Notes: generated by a model not told the origin, from the sequence alone. A stretch of DNA of 64,000 nucleotides from Aurifilum marmelostoma (GCA_027559495.1 JAMXSV010000029.1:372001-436000); one strand, 5' to 3'; counted from the first letter of the stretch, positions 42,996 through 56,537 are shown. Numbers and translations: made by a program.

Positions 42996-45584
42996 TTACC
43001 AACCCTTCTTCCGTGCGAATCGCTTGTTGAGCAAGGCCAGGACCTTGGGCACATTGAACTGAACATACTCCAGGTCCAGGTCATCTTGCCCGTCCTTTTG
43101 CATCTCAAGAAGGTCGTCAAGCTTCAGGTCGAGCTCCAAGAGACCACGATTGCGACCTAAGCAAGTCTGTCAGTACTGTGTGATCCAAAGGGAGATAGAG
43201 AGGAATGGTTCTTTCGTCCTTCAACTTACCCTTGTAATGGAGGGAGATGACGAAAGTTCCCGGCAGAGGGCTTGTGAAGTTGAAGTAGATATTTGCCCGC
43301 CTGTTGTCTGGGACATTGCTCTTCTGAATGACGCCCTCCTTCTCAAGCTGCTGATGTGTGAACTTGTAAGGACCCAACACTTGCTGCTTTTGCTGCTTGC
43401 GCCTTGTGCCCTCGCTCTGGCTGCGCACATTGTGCAGGTAGCTCTTGTATGTCTCCAGCTGGCCCACCAGGTATGTGTTGTGATCACGGATCGTCTTGTA
43501 GACCTCCTCCAGCTTCTGTGTCTCAACAAGAACACCTTCCTTGAGAGACCCGAGATGCTGGAGCTCCTGCTCAACCTCATCCCGCAGCAGGCCAAACTGG
43601 TCAGACTTGTCGATGACCCTGAGCTCCTGCAGCTGGCTGAGCAGCTCCATGGCACGGATACCTTTGCGGACCATAACCGCATCGTTTCGTGATGTTGCTG
43701 CTGCATCTGCGATCCGCTCCAACCTCAGCGGCCTCCTACACACAGAGCTATTGGCTGGGACCGAGCGCATAATCTGCACAAATACAGTCTTTGCCTCCAT
43801 GAAGAAGATCTCCTCTTGAGTTATGTCTAGGGCCGCCGTCAGATCATCCATAGCAGTCTCCCACCTGCTGAACAAGGGCAGATTGATGACCCGGTTTTCC
43901 TTCCGTGGTACCTGGGCAGGTGATGCTCCGAGTTCTGACATGATGATGGCCAGATGCGAGTTCTCATCCTTGCAGAGCTCATTCCTGTGCTTGTCGATCA
44001 GGGAGTGCATGGCATATATCTCGTTCAGCGTGATTGAGAGTTCTAGGTCCTTCTTTGACAGCGCCACATAATTGTCCATCTCGAGGGTCTCATAGAAGTC
44101 CTGTACCTCGCAGAGATCCAACATGAACTTGTTGACCCGGTCCTTGTTCTGCTGGATGAAAGGCTGCAGTTTGGCCATGTAGGGCTCCTTTGCGTATGAG
44201 GGCTTGTTGGCAAGATTCTGCAGCATCTTTGCAATCAGGGTCAGTGTCCGCCTGGGCTTTTCGGCGGGCGTTCCGTCGATCAGCATGTAGGACTTTGGCG
44301 TCACAATGGCCGGGTTGATGAAGCGGAGGAAGAAAAAACCACCGATCAGTGTGCAGATGACCTGGTCGTTTGCATCCGGGTATTTTCGCTTGGTCAGACT
44401 GCGAATCTGTTTGCAGATCCAACGGATGCCGTAGGGCGCCTCTTCCAGGCCGTCGATGATGGTCGACAGGAATCCGCCCGCGATGTCGATCAGCATCGTC
44501 AGCCTGGGCTCGATGATTGCCTGGACCTGTCTGTTCTCAGCCGCTTCCTCAGCGGTGACACCTTTCGGCAGGTTTGGTGGCAGGCTACCCGTGTCCGCCT
44601 CAATCTGCTCGATCATGCGCTCGTACACCTTCAGTGGGTTGATCTCGAGGTCGAGGTCTTGAAGCTCGATAAGCTTGTTAATTCTATCGGCCAGGACTGT
44701 CTTCAAGAAACTCTGACCCGGTCCTCTTCTCGTGTATGTTGTCATCATTCGTGAGACGGGCGTATTGGCTCGGAGCAGAGAGGAATACTCGGGGGTGTTA
44801 TCGAATTGGTATGTCAGGACGGACTAGCATCACGAGTCAGCAGGAACAGTGGCTGCGAAGGGCAGTGTAAAGGGGCGCGGACCTGAAACATGGTGAGCAA
44901 AAGATGCTCCTCGCGACTCTCATACTGGTTTCCATATATCGTGAACATGACGGTCTGGAGAAGAGAATCGATCTCAGACATGGATACGAGCCGTGACAAG
45001 TGCGCAATATGTCGAGGTTCTGACTGCAGGAGGAACAGAAGGTTGCCGTATCGCTGAGTCTTCTCGTCGTTCGGGAAGACACCTTCTTGTATATCTGTTG
45101 CGTCCTCGAGATGGCTCGCGACTTCATTTTGCTACACGCCGTCTGTTAGTCATTGAAGATCTCGAGTATCACAGTCAGTGCCAGCTCACCTCTTCTAGAG
45201 CCATGCGGTTCTGGATGAGCAGTGCAATTCTGGAGTCTAGATACCGCACATCCTTCTCCAGCACGAAGTTCTTTTTCGATTGCGAAGATATCTTGGACTT
45301 GAGGTCTCGCAAGATCTTCTGCGCTGTATATTCGATCAGCAGCCATTCCACCAGTAGTGGGGCTTGGTGAAGCACGAACCTTTTGCCAGGTCATCTTCTA
45401 TCTCCAGGTCGGTCTCCTGTGCTGACATGGACATGTACAGCGCGGACATGGAGTACCGCTTGGACTGACGTGCTGAAGACCCGCCATTGTAGGAGGACAT
45501 GGTATTCTGCCGGGAAAGGGGTTGTTGATACGAGGAAGCGGAGGAGGTCGAGGTCCGTGATGGTGTCTGCAACATGACGGACAT
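42996..45584 (-). CDS. Ras GTPase-activating protein (Gap1/GapA type) with RasGAP_C domain
   Basis: Stimulates GTP hydrolysis by Ras, controlling polarity and signalling. Five exons (45380-45584, 45190-45323, 44883-45131, 43230-44823, 42996-43156) join in phase to 780 residues, close to fission yeast Gap1. The N-terminus is Ser/Tyr-rich; a predicted coiled segment follows (DVRYLDSRIALLIQNRMALEE). The GAP domain spans about 110-430, with the arginine finger probably in LLRANTPVS (about 214) and the hallmark FLRFINPAIV at 361-370. The RasGAP_C domain (about 560-740) shows RRKQQKQQVLGPYKFTHQQL and HYKGRNRGLLELDLKLDDLL. The ATG at 45584 was chosen because the frame upstream has only a GTG; a second Met lies three codons on. 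IQGAP repeats and IQ motifs are absent. Confidence 0.92.
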
Positions 45585-46528
45585 GGTGGTGGTGGCCGTC
45601 GTCACCGCTCGTCGCTACAGACCAGACGAGAGGGCTGGAGGGGAACTACTGGAACGCAGCGAGTCCGACAAAGGGGCAGGTCGTCGGGGTGACTCGCCGG
45701 CTCAGCTCGTGACGGGACACTTAAAACAATGTCTCGCAGGGTGTCACAGAGGCAGACAAGCGTCGAGACAGTCGGCGGGGGGCGGGCAATGGGCAAGCGA
45801 GCAGCGCGGACGTACGCGCCCTTTCCCGACCGCGGAAACAGGCTTCCCAGCGTCTCGTGTAGGTCCCAAGCGTATTGTGTATCTCTATGTCTGCGTACCG
45901 TGTGTGCGGCGTGTGCGGCGTGTGTAAGTCGCAATTGATGCCGCCGATAACGTCGGACTCTCGAGAACGACCGGTGAGCGTTGCACGGGTTAGCGCGAGA
46001 TTATGGACGGACGGGTTCTCGATGTTCGAATTGGATGGACAAAGGGGTGTGGTAGCCTGGTAGTACGGAATTCTGCAGGTGCAACACTCGAGTCTTGTCG
46101 CACGACACGGGGGGAAGGGGAGCCGCGGAACGTTCTCGTCTCGTCGTCGAAGCTGGGAGTCACCGCGGACAAGAGGCCGCGGGACAGCAGTTGTTGAATG
46201 AGGGGGGCGTCCCGGGAGTGAGGTGTAGTCAAAAGACGCAGGGCCGAGGTGAGGGTGGTCTGTGTCAAAAACCAGACTGAAAGTGGACTTGGGACTTGGT
46301 GCTGTTGCCCTGCTGGATTGATGAATGAGTTGACCACGGTTGGGATTGGGTCGGCCAGCGGAAGATGCCCTGACAAAGAACAAAAAGCGGGACGTTATCA
46401 GAAAGTGGACAAGGCTCTTTGCCCGCAAATTCGGTAGCGGGCAAGCGAGGCGAGTTTAGGCTTGATGGTCGGCGGCGTTGATTGCTCAAACAAGGCCTGG
46501 TCGGTGGGGAAAAGAGGGACAACTATTC

Positions 46529-46545
46529 GGGGGGGGGGGGGGGGG
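46529..46545. repeat. G17 homopolymer
   Basis: Read directly; about 0.95 kb upstream of the RasGAP start. Confidence 0.85.
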
Positions 46546-47713
46546 CTTGGATCGCAGGACAGGAAACCGTTCTGCTCGTCGATTGATGGTTATGACGGTC
46601 GAGGAGGGAAGGCAGGAGCGAAAAGGAGAGGCTGGGGTGTGATCTCTGGTTTCTTATTATTGCTCGAGAGAGGAATCGGAAGGAGAGGGAACGTCGAGAG
46701 CAGGGAGGCGGTGTTGTTGGAAGGGGAAGAGTGGGAAGGCGGAGCAGGAGGTTGAGAAAAAGAAGTGGCAGCAGTGGTTGTTGTTGTGGTGGTGGTGGTG
46801 GTTGTGGTGCCCTGAAAGAGGTGCTGTGGAACAGTACTGTAGGGGGGTTGGAAGGCGGAGTGGAGGAGAACTGGAGAGGGTGCAGTGTGGGATGGAGGAG
46901 CTTCTTCTAAATCCCGACAGCGGTCATCCTGCAACCTCAAGCACTAAGGTCCCCCATGCAGCCCGCTACTGTAGCATGTTCAAAACCACTACAGAAAATT
47001 TAGGGAGTTCTACAGAGCACTACCTATTAAACTAAACCCTAACCTCGCGCCCTAATGCCAGACTACAGCGTGTTTAATTTTACTCATTACACAGATACTT
47101 CTTGTGTCTCCATTACAGTACCTTGTGACTCGAGGCCAGAATAGATTGCTCTGCTGCTGTTGTTCTACCGCTGCAGAACGAGACGGAAACGACAGGTCAG
47201 AGGGCTAATCGCCCGTGTCAGGTACCTAGCACCAGGTTTTTGTCTGCCCAGATACGCACCCCTGACCATAGGATGCATTGTAGTGGTTCGATTCTAGACG
47301 CAGGACCCCCCTCCAGGTCAGGTACACCACTGGTGCACACGCACGAACAGATGTGCAGTCACAGTCACAATCACAGTCGCAGTCACAATTACAAGGCACA
47401 AGGGATATACATAGTACCGTACCACGACGTAGCAGGCGTAACTAGGTCGTATGGTACGAGGAGAAGAGAGGCGTGGGCTTGGACATGACGGGGAGGAGAC
47501 GCGACCCCTGCGGGACGGCGGCCCAGGAGTGGGAACACAAGGACAACGGCAGTCCCTGGGGACCCCCTGTCCGCCCTGTAGTCCACCATGTACGCACCCT
47601 CCCACACTCCCTCCTTCTCTTACCCCTGCCAGGAGCATTGATCAGGTGGCGTGGTAGCCCAGAGGGGCTAGTGTGACCTCCAGGGGTCGTGCATATTGAG
47701 TAGAGGAAAAGAC

Positions 47714-47736
47714 AAAAAAAAAAAAAAAAAAAAAAA
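47714..47736. repeat. A23 homopolymer
   Basis: Read directly; close to a CA microsatellite about 90 bp further on. Confidence 0.85.
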
Positions 47737-47821
47737 GAGAGGTGTGCACCTGCGTTTCAGATTCCGACGAGGTCACGGCTGCTGGCGGACCTGGCGTGTC
47801 TCTTGTGTCATCTTTCTCAGC

Positions 47822-47860
47822 GACACACACACACAGACACACACACACACACATACATAC
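47822..47860. repeat. (CA)n microsatellite
   Basis: CA dinucleotides interrupted by one GA and followed by CATA units. Confidence 0.85.
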
Positions 47861-48463
47861 ATTCTTAGGCATCACCGTGATGTGACCTGACTGGCCCCAC
47901 CAAGTGTCCACCTCCTCCAACATGCTTCACTTCTCTTTTGCCCAACCGTTGAAACCAGGCGGGAAGAAGGTGTGATCTACCAGGCCTGTTTGAGGTCGTT
48001 ATCGCTAGCCGCTATTGGTAGTACAACCCTAGTATACGAAGAGAGAAAGGAGCGACAAAGAATGTGAATTATGATAGATGATCCGGCCCCTTGCATCCTC
48101 GTCTCTATATATGGTGTTAGTATCCAACTCGACCGAAACCTGGGAGATTGCAGAGTACCGAGGCCTTTGTCCCTGGGGAAACAAAACAGGTCGTGCTGCA
48201 TGCGACCCTCTGACCAACCAGGCCGTCAGCGAATCGACGTCTCATCTCATGGTACTCATCCTACTCTCTGACCCTTCAGGCCGGTCCAGTAGCCGCGGGA
48301 CGGACGCTAGCATCCAAGAGGAAGACCCTTCTCGAAGGGTGCGAGGGTTGCATCACGGCTGACGTGCGCCGACAGCAGCCGAACAAGCCCCTCTCTTTTC
48401 CCTCTGTGCCCGCTCCGGCTCAGGCAGGCCAGAGTGGTTACAGGATGTCTCTCTCTCTCTCCC

Positions 48464-48466
<3 letters not shown>

Positions 48467-48495
<29 letters not shown>

Positions 48496-48505
48496 CACAC
48501 ACACA
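48467..48505. repeat. (CA)n microsatellite
   Basis: About 18 CA units with one CACC interruption, preceded by a CT-rich tract. Confidence 0.85.
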
Positions 48506-48911
48506 ACCTGCTCACCACCCTACCATCGACAGGCTCGCATCCGCTTCTAGCAAGTTGTTGTTCAGTCTCAATGTCTTTCCTCGTCAGCTTCCCTTTAGGA
48601 ACCACCTGGCTTCACCTTCAGCGCTGGCTTACTGGGCCCTCATCCGTATCCTTGATTGCCAGCACCCACAAGAAGGCTCTCGGGATGAGGTACACGCAGA
48701 TCACCTCCTCCTGCTGCGACTTCACGTTGTCGGCGAGCTGTGTCTCGTAAGCTCACGGGCTCGGTCTGGGAATTACCCAGTTGGTTGTGAGATTCTCCTG
48801 ATAGGCATCCCGCCCTGTGTTTGAGAAAATCGCCTAGGACAGTGGAGGTGGTGTCGGGGATCGCCCTCTGACTGGCCACAACACTTACTACCGAGCTAGG
48901 AACAGACACTA

Positions 48912-48949
48912 TGGTTTGCACCTCGATCATACCGTGATAGTGCAAACCA
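48912..48949. repeat. Perfect 10-bp inverted repeat, 18-nt loop
   Basis: TGGTTTGCAC at 48912-48921 and its reverse complement at 48940-48949. Could form a hairpin in DNA or RNA; no gene adjoins it. Confidence 0.7.
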
Positions 48950-51900
48950 AACAAACCCCTGTTCTGCGTTCTTTTGGGACCAAAAAGTCAAAATTGTCTT
49001 GAATATCAACGGCGAAGGTTTGTCTTCGACAATAGCAAGGTCTAAAGTCTATGTCTCTCGAGATATCCACTCCTCAGTGCCGATTGGCTCGGAGCTGGGC
49101 GAATTCCCTGAGTTCGAGCTTCGCAAGATACATGCGATAACCTTTTAGGAGACGCTGGGCCTTGGAGATGGTGGCGGTACAGAGACGAGCGGTCGCCGTT
49201 GGCTTGTCCGATCATTTCAGGTTGTCGCGTCGTCCCCCCAACCTGGCCGTGTCTCGCTGATGCGCGCTCACCGGTTTTAGGGAGATGTCTGAGTGCTTGC
49301 GCCAGCTCCCTTATCTGGCTGTGCAATGCTGGTCCTGCGAGCATGGCACCCCCTTCGACTGGGACTCAGCTGAAATTCAACTGGAGTATGACTGCCAAGG
49401 GCTAGCAGGTCCGTGACCCGCGCGGCGATGACGTCGAGCTCTACAATATAGGGATATGTCGCCGCAACCACACCTAGGGCCCTGGAGGGCTGCCTCTCGG
49501 CTCACATAGTTCTAAAGGAATGGAAAAGCAAACAGAACTGGAGCACCAGTGATGTGGTGCCCAGGAGCCACCTATAAGGCAGGATCGGGAAGGGAGGAAG
49601 GAGGTCTGGCAAGACGAGACCTGATGCTGCGATCTCCCAGACCCAGGTACCTTCAGCCCGCTGTGTTCTCAATAGTATCTTCACAGGCCTCGTCCTCGGT
49701 TGGATGGCATACGACGGTCAGTATCGGGTGCATTCAGGTCGAATCCCTGGCCTGTTCTCCGCAGAGACGCTAAGGAAGCTGGCTGGCAATGGGCTGGGCG
49801 AACAAGACGCCCGATGTTTACACTGTGCGCTCTCTGGTTCGTCCTCGTTGCCTCCCTTTGCCCCCTCCTATGCCGCTCAGAGACCAGCCGACCAGCCCTC
49901 CAGAAGACAAGAAGGTGCAGATGCAAATGCCCAAAGATATGGCCGACCCACTGGCAGCACGATAAAAATAGAGGCTTCCACTCTGCTTCCCGCAGGCCAA
50001 GTTGGCCTTACTTTACAAGCGCCGACCTCCTGGGACCTGCACTAGTCAGGAACAAGACCACGCCCACTAGGCCGAGTCGGGTGATTGCTTGGGGAGAACA
50101 TGGCCAGTGGTACCGAAGTACCTCCCGCCCTCCGTGGGCAACTGCACAACGCGGTGGGCCCTCCGCGCCAGCTAACGCGAAGAGGCAGCTCAAGCGGGAT
50201 GTCGGGTCCGGGAGTACCGGACATCAAGCCCACGACGAAACAAACGCCCGCCGGCCAGACAGCAGAGCTCGCAAGATCGGCAGTCCACATTATCGTCCAC
50301 GATCTCGTCAGAGCGATGGGTTCGATGGTGATGACGACGACGAGGACGACGACAGCACAGGGGCCTCCGGATGGCGTGATGACCCCAGGTCAGACCAGCA
50401 CCAGATCTCACATATATTCATCGCAGTGCGCCCCCCGGATACTTAACTATACGGCTCGGTTGCAGGGGCAGAACGTGGTCATGGTGGGTACAAAGGCGTC
50501 ATTATTCTTACGGCCCTCCGGTAATTGGAAGCAGCGCACGGACAAGCATCGATCTGAGATACGCCTGGTGGAGGACACTGTGAGAGGCACTGTCTGTCTT
50601 TTGCAACCTTGGATCTTGAGATATTACTGAGCGCGTACTGGGGCTCTTTTGTCCTTTTTTTTTTTCTTCTTTTTTTTTTCCCCCTTTCCCAACCTTGTCT
50701 CTTCCTTTTTGGCCCCCATCCTCTTCGCGCCTCGGACTCGACTTGCAGCTGCAGCCGTGCCGCGCGCGGTTCAAGGGTGGAGATGTTCAAGTTCCCATCC
50801 ATCCATTGATCTTGGGGTGTTCCCTTCTTGTTTTACCACACCCCCCCCCGGGGACGGACCAAGCAGAGTTTGACCGTTTGGCCTCTCTGCCAGGAATGCT
50901 GTTACCCACCTTTTGCCAGGTTTCAGGGTTCTGACACGCAAAACCTTCCCTTCCCTTTCCCCCTTCTCCCAAAACTTGACCGCTCAACTTTGTCATCTTA
51001 CTCCGGGCCCTCAGTCGACACGATCGACAGAGCCCAGCGGAGGTAGGGTCCGCACGATCAGCAATCGCACATATGGAAAAGTAGATGATCGCCGGCCCCC
51101 AACGCACAAGCCCAAAAAAAACTTCTAAACCCCCCTGGCCTGGTTTTCGTTAGAGAGGCTCTGTGTCTGCATGAAGATCTTGCAAGGGGAATGATAAGGA
51201 GAAAATAAAGACCAGATGAAAAGGCGAAGAGAGAAAAAGGGAAGAAGAAAGAAAAAAAAAAAAAGATTCCCCGCCGGATGATCACCCACGCAGCCCACAG
51301 TGGCTGGGATCTTCGGATCTTCTTAATTTCCTTCCGCCCGGGGGGAGCGTTCAGAGCCTTGCCTGGAAGGGGGGAGTTGGCCTGACGGCTAGCGCTCGCC
51401 AGCACGTGCCCGACGTCAGGTAGCGTCAATCAACACGAGACGCTGACATCTGTCAACTGGCACAGCTGAGTAAAATTACCTTTTGTTTTCCCCTCCCTTT
51501 GACAGGTGACCTCCAGGTTCTATCTAAGGTTTCGGTACGCGACGCGACCTGGTCGGGTTGGCACGGACAGAAGAGCAGCGCTGAATGTCTTCAGCTTCCT
51601 CTTCTTCTCCTTGTCCGACGACGAGACGCTCCGGAATCTGCTCCTCTCCTCTGAAGGCCGCCACAAGGCTGGACTTGTTTCATGCGATAATAGGTGGAAA
51701 TAGAGTCCGTGACCGGCCATCGGGAGGCCGAGCGGGTTGTTGCTGCGATTGTTTATGCATGGGCAGTCAGCTGAACGCTGGTTAAGCTTTAGGCAGTTTC
51801 CACTGAAACGTTACCTGGATCTGTGTTGTGCTTGGTGTCATGCAGTATGATTTTCTATGGGGCATCTGCTCATCCGAAGTGCTCCTTTTGCCGTGGATCT

Positions 51901-52815
51901 TCTTTTCTCGTGGTTGGCGATCGTGCTTGTGAGTTATTGACAGTATTGCTCCGTCCGGCACCTGGGAGTATCTGCGGTGTCTTGATACACTACTCGCATT
52001 CATTAGGGTAACCACTCTTTCGAGGCAACAGGACAAGTAGGTTACTGAAGAGTCATGGAATCGAGTGGGCTTGGTCCACTCGAATCAGATTGCATTTGGC
52101 GGACCGCACTGAGCAACAGGGTCCTCGCCGCTCTCACTTTGTAAAACCTCCAACCTCGAGAGCATATTGACTGGGTTTGGTGGCACAAAAGTAAATACTT
52201 ATTATAATATGGCGCTGGCACAAAAGAAACTCAAAAAGGTCTCACGGTTCACTAAGGGAACAGCATATGTGATTGACACAGGCACTCTATACCCCTCGGA
52301 GACCGTATTCTAGAACCACACGGAGCCTGCTTTTCTTCTTCCGTCAGTACCTAGGCGATGATCTGTGCTGGTTACACTATGCTCCATTTGCGGAGACCAA
52401 GTACATGAACAAGTCGGCTCTGCCGTCTTGCACTACAGTAGGCGAGAAACACGGGCACGCGCTCGGAAGAGAGAAATGAAAAGGTCCGCCTCAAAAACTC
52501 GTCCTGGCAACTTATGCACGACAATCGTTCAACACCCAGCCAGCCCCCCTCGCAAAGCGGCCCGCTGCCCGCTGCAGGGTGCACTACCACCACTACCACC
52601 ACCACACCAACCCCGGAAACTTCGAGACGCCGCAGCAAGCGCCCAAAGCCAGGGGCGGGAAAAGGCAGGGGGAAAGGGGGCGGGGGGAGGGGGGTTGGTA
52701 GTCGAGCCAGCCACACAACGCCACGCCGCAAACTTTGGTGAATAATTTAAACAGGTAGGCGGGTGTGCCGTACGTGCATGCTCACCGACGGCTTCGGCAT
52801 ATATTCGATACCTCC

Positions 52816-52836
52816 ATGCATGCATGCATGCATGCA
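52816..52836. repeat. (ATGC)n tetranucleotide repeat
   Basis: About five self-complementary ATGC units, palindromic as a whole. Confidence 0.9.
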
Positions 52837-55194
52837 GGGTTCGTCCAGAATTCTCTCCTCGTCTCGCCACGGCGATCGGCTGCATGCTCTACCTGCAGGT
52901 CATGGTCATGCCCTGCCTTGCCGGAGAGTGGTTCCATCCTGGGGGATCACCTGTCGACGGACCGGGGCTAAACAGGAAGAAGATGAAGAAAGGAAAAGGA
53001 GGGGCTGGTTGGCTTACTTTGTCGCTAATATAGGAGAAGGTGTGTCACTATGAGAGATGTATCTTTCTTATGAAGAATCGCGAAGACACCCAGCACGTAA
53101 CACGTCCTGGTGCGTGTGTGTGCGTATGACATCGACCAGGCCTCTAGGGCAGAGATCGAGCACGGCAGCTGTCAATCTCGCACGTCGCTCGCTTGGGGAG
53201 GGAGGGCGCCCGTGGCACGGATCGATCTGATCCTACGAACGCCACAGTGACATCGGTGTAGCGATGATTTTTCCTCTTTTAAGGCTGGGAGGATCGTCGC
53301 ACGGGGGCTGCTTGAGGGCAGTTCGAGTTCAGGCTCGATACGCTGGGCTGAAACCTACTGCTGTGTGGTGCACGGTCCCTCGTATTGAGTATTACTATAT
53401 CTAATCTGTTTGGATCAGATGCGGGAATCCTTTCATTGATAAGTAGTACAGGTCGAGACGAGGGCGGTCCAGAGTAGCCATAGAGGGACAGGCATCGTTC
53501 CTCTGCACGTTTTACACTGGCAAGAGGATTCGAATGCTCCCTTCAAAGGATTTATGACCACGGAGCTGCAGTAAAAGGACAAGGGCTTACCCGAAATCGA
53601 ATTTATTGTAGATACATTGGTATCAAACGAGACGTCGGAGATAGCTCTCCAAGTTGGGGGCCGACATGCCACGGCCCATCTCTTTCATACTACAATGCAT
53701 TCAAAGAGACTACCGGATACATTGTAATACTTCAAGTATTCTTGGCAAATCCATTTGCTGATGTGATATAAAGAGGTAAGACAGTAAGGTAGCTGGGAAG
53801 CCTGAGCCACAGAACGTGCAGAGATACCAAATCTGAGATCAGGCCCCCACTCTGCACTTTTGATACCCAGGGATGTTCAAGCGAGGTCTGGGACTAGTCC
53901 ATGTGTTTTCAGAGCAGCATGAGATATATTGAAGGTTGATTTCTATGTTTCTGCTGGAACTCAAGAGACCATTGCGGCTACTTTCTCGAAGTCGAAGTAG
54001 ATAGACTATGACATGAGTCTCTGGACTTGTGGTAACTGGATTAATTACAGCATTCATGGACACATTGAATGATGTTGGAAACCTGTCAAGTACAGAATTC
54101 TTCTGGTTTCAGATATTTAAGTCTACAAAAGGGATTGAGCAAGCCCAGCTTGATCCGCAGCAACACGGATGCCAGAGCTGTACATTCCTGTACCGGGGAA
54201 CATCACCAAAAGTGACAGATCTGAAATGAGAAAGCGGACATGAAGCTCCTTCAAATTCGAGTACAATTCTTGCTATATCTGGTCTCAAGCAGTGATTCAC
54301 TAAGCCATTGTATTGCTCGTAAGACACCATTATTTTGTCGTTGGCACAATATCCAAGGTTTCCCACCTGAGAGCGCCTCTCTTCTGAGGGATCTCACTAG
54401 GACTTGATATCAGACTATATAATACTTGTGAAGGGCCTAATATAGCAAAGCTTTTGTTTCTCTAGACACTTGATCATTAAGAATTACTGTCTGCTGCAAC
54501 TATAATCTGGAGGTTCTTAGTTATGGATTCTTCAATGTCTTCTGTCAATGGTGTGATAGTAGTGCTTGAAGATTCAGATAGCCATCATAAACAAGATGCT
54601 ATAACAAGTTCTTCATCATAGCAACCTCGGGGACCCTGGTACTGTTGGAAATCCTAGCTGATTGCTCCATTGATTCTGGTTTGTCCTCATATTACATGCT
54701 GTTCTACTCATCTGCATCATTAGGTGTGTTGTGTTTAGTTCACTCGTAATCTATATTCTCGCTCTGCTTTTACCTCATGGCTCCATTTGGTTCTCAGCGG
54801 CTTATATCGCCTGCATACCTGTGTTCACATGCCTCATGACGTTATTCTGCGTGTCGTGATATGCTTTTATCCTTTCACCTATCTTGATTCAAGATCCTTG
54901 CTTCTACCAACCCTTCATCAAGCCCCCATCTTCCTTTCATTTATCATATCTTCCAACCCTCGCCCCCTGTCACCCTCAGTCAAGTATCACCCCCTTCCAA
55001 TCACTTCCCTCCTTGTTGTTAACCCATTGAACTAGCTGGTCTTTCGTAATTCCCCTGTGTGATTAATTTGCCGATTCACCAGCCTGGCTCACTTCCTTCT
55101 CACTCTTTTCTTCCACCACGACCCCACGGCCCTTTTCTTGCCTGTCAAGCCTCCTTTGGAAAGGTAACAGAAAGTACCCTAGGCGTACACCACG

Positions 55195-55792
55195 ATGGCT
55201 TTCAACCAAACCGCCAAGAGCCCCAGTCAAGAGGACCAGACGTCAGCCGGCATCGTGCGACCTTTCCCAGCCTTGTTGCTATTCGGGCTGTCCCTCCCGA
55301 GACTGGACCCGCCTGGGCCATTACCATACCTCGCGTGTTCGCTGTCGGTCACATGGTGGGCTCTACCTTTGTCCCATCTGTACCTTCCGGCTTCAAGTGG
55401 TCCCGATTCGTGTCGGACGGGCAGCCTCCGCGTCCCACATGGCTTATCCAGCTCCCAGTCGTTGTCATTGGCGGTCCGATCACGGTGATAACCTTCGCCC
55501 TGGAGCTTGTCCGTGAACTGCACTGGAAAGTAAGCTTCCTCGGTCCCGTCGAGTTCATCGGTGGGGATCGTCTGTCCTAGAACCAATGCCGGTTCAAGTT
55601 GGTGACGTTCAAGATGCTTTCGTCCAAGCGGGCAGGCCGCAAGTCAACGCTTCGGCCACTCCTTCTCCCGTTGCAGCTACCAGCGAGCCTGCAGAGGAGC
55701 ATGTACAGCCTCTCCAGAACGCAGAAAAGGCAGAAGTCGACCACCAACACAGCATGCCCCACGACACAGCCGATGCTGTTCAGGCTGCTTGA
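55195..55792 (+). CDS. Doubtful hypothetical gene, reading frames not reconciled
   Basis: ATG at 55195 sits in a good context (CACG-ATG-GCT) and opens a hydrophilic start (MAFNQTAKSPSQEDQTS). A hydrophobic stretch LPVVVIGGPITVITFALEL is encoded in another frame at about 55450-55510, and a hydrophilic Ala/Glu/Pro-rich tail (about 55586-55792, ending at a stop) in a third. A GTAAGC donor at about 55530 and a CCTAG acceptor at about 55580 could link the last two, but the phases do not match as read. I cannot name a family. It may be a small spliced membrane protein with indels, a remnant, or chance. Confidence 0.22.
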
Positions 55793-56537
55793 GAGGCCGA
55801 CGATCTCCCTGTCGATCGTGCTAGTGATGAGGAGATGGAGGACGGTACCGACCACCAATACAATGGGATACCAAACTGGAAGCTTTGGCACCGAGAAAGA
55901 CTCCGGGGGAGGGGAGATGCCCAAGTGCTGCTCCCCGCGCTACTAACGCCAACACGTAAGGAATGTAGGATTTACAGGACAGTATACAAGCTTCCCAAGG
56001 CCAAAGTGCGCAAGGTGATGCTGGCAGAACAGTACAGAACAGCTGGTGTGAACGCCCTTTCATAGGATGGTTCAGAAAAAAAAGGCAGAACAGATTTCTA
56101 GTGTGATAGGAAGCTCATACTCTGCATTCTTCAGTTTGCAGTGTTTTGCGCCACCTGCAATCTAATCATGTAATTAGATTCACTACGTCGAGCTTCCTGA
56201 AGAATATTTGTTGGACGATGTGATGCCAGAGTTCCCCTCAACGACCCTTTGGACAGATGGGTTCGAAAGACGCAGGGGAGAGGTTCCCATCCATCCCTTT
56301 TAAGTCACTCCTCAAGATCGTCGTCGGACTACAGCGTCAAATCACCCTGTGGCCATCTCCCCATGCGTGGTTTCAATCGAGGCCGTTCGTTTCATCCTCG
56401 CACCAGGACTCGAAGTTCGCGCCCTCCTTGTCAATAAACACCGCTTGATCATCTTCACTTGGCTCATCATGAATACCAGGCTCGCACAGGTAATCTGTGA
56501 TCCGCTGGTCATGACTATTGTGCTTGATGGTGGTATG
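55793..56537. other. Intergenic spacer
   Basis: 745 bp of mainly 3'-flanking sequence; no gene supported. Confidence 0.45.

Larger units (their letters stand above)
45585..55194. other. Large gene-poor region, about 9.6 kb
   Basis: No gene I can support. The first 1.4 kb is the RasGAP promoter with a G17 run at 46529-46545. Further on lie an A23 tract (47714-47736), CA tracts at 47822-47860 and 48467-48505, T-rich tracts near 50653 and 50670, and an ATGC tetranucleotide repeat at 52816-52836. ORFs of up to 248 codons (for example 49700-50446 plus) lack recognisable domains and have composition like neighbouring frames. The 53.4-54.8 kb part is AT-rich with dense stops, as in decayed DNA. Confidence 0.5.

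Noticed and set aside
47030..47065. CCCTAA-like telomeric repeat
   Set aside because: Only about one and a half degenerate units (aaaccctaacc..ccctaatg); not a telomere tract.
47262..47310. Possible second tRNA (GGTTCGATTC box)
   Set aside because: The T-arm stem does not close and no acceptor or D-arm could be paired around it.
49700..50446. 248-codon plus-strand ORF in the gene-poor interval
   Set aside because: Neighbouring frames are open to a similar degree, there is no recognisable domain, and a GAC/GAT-rich low-complexity run explains part of the length.
53400..54800. Decayed retrotransposon
   Set aside because: AT-rich with many stops, but I could not identify reverse transcriptase, integrase, LTRs or target-site duplications, so no mobile element is called.
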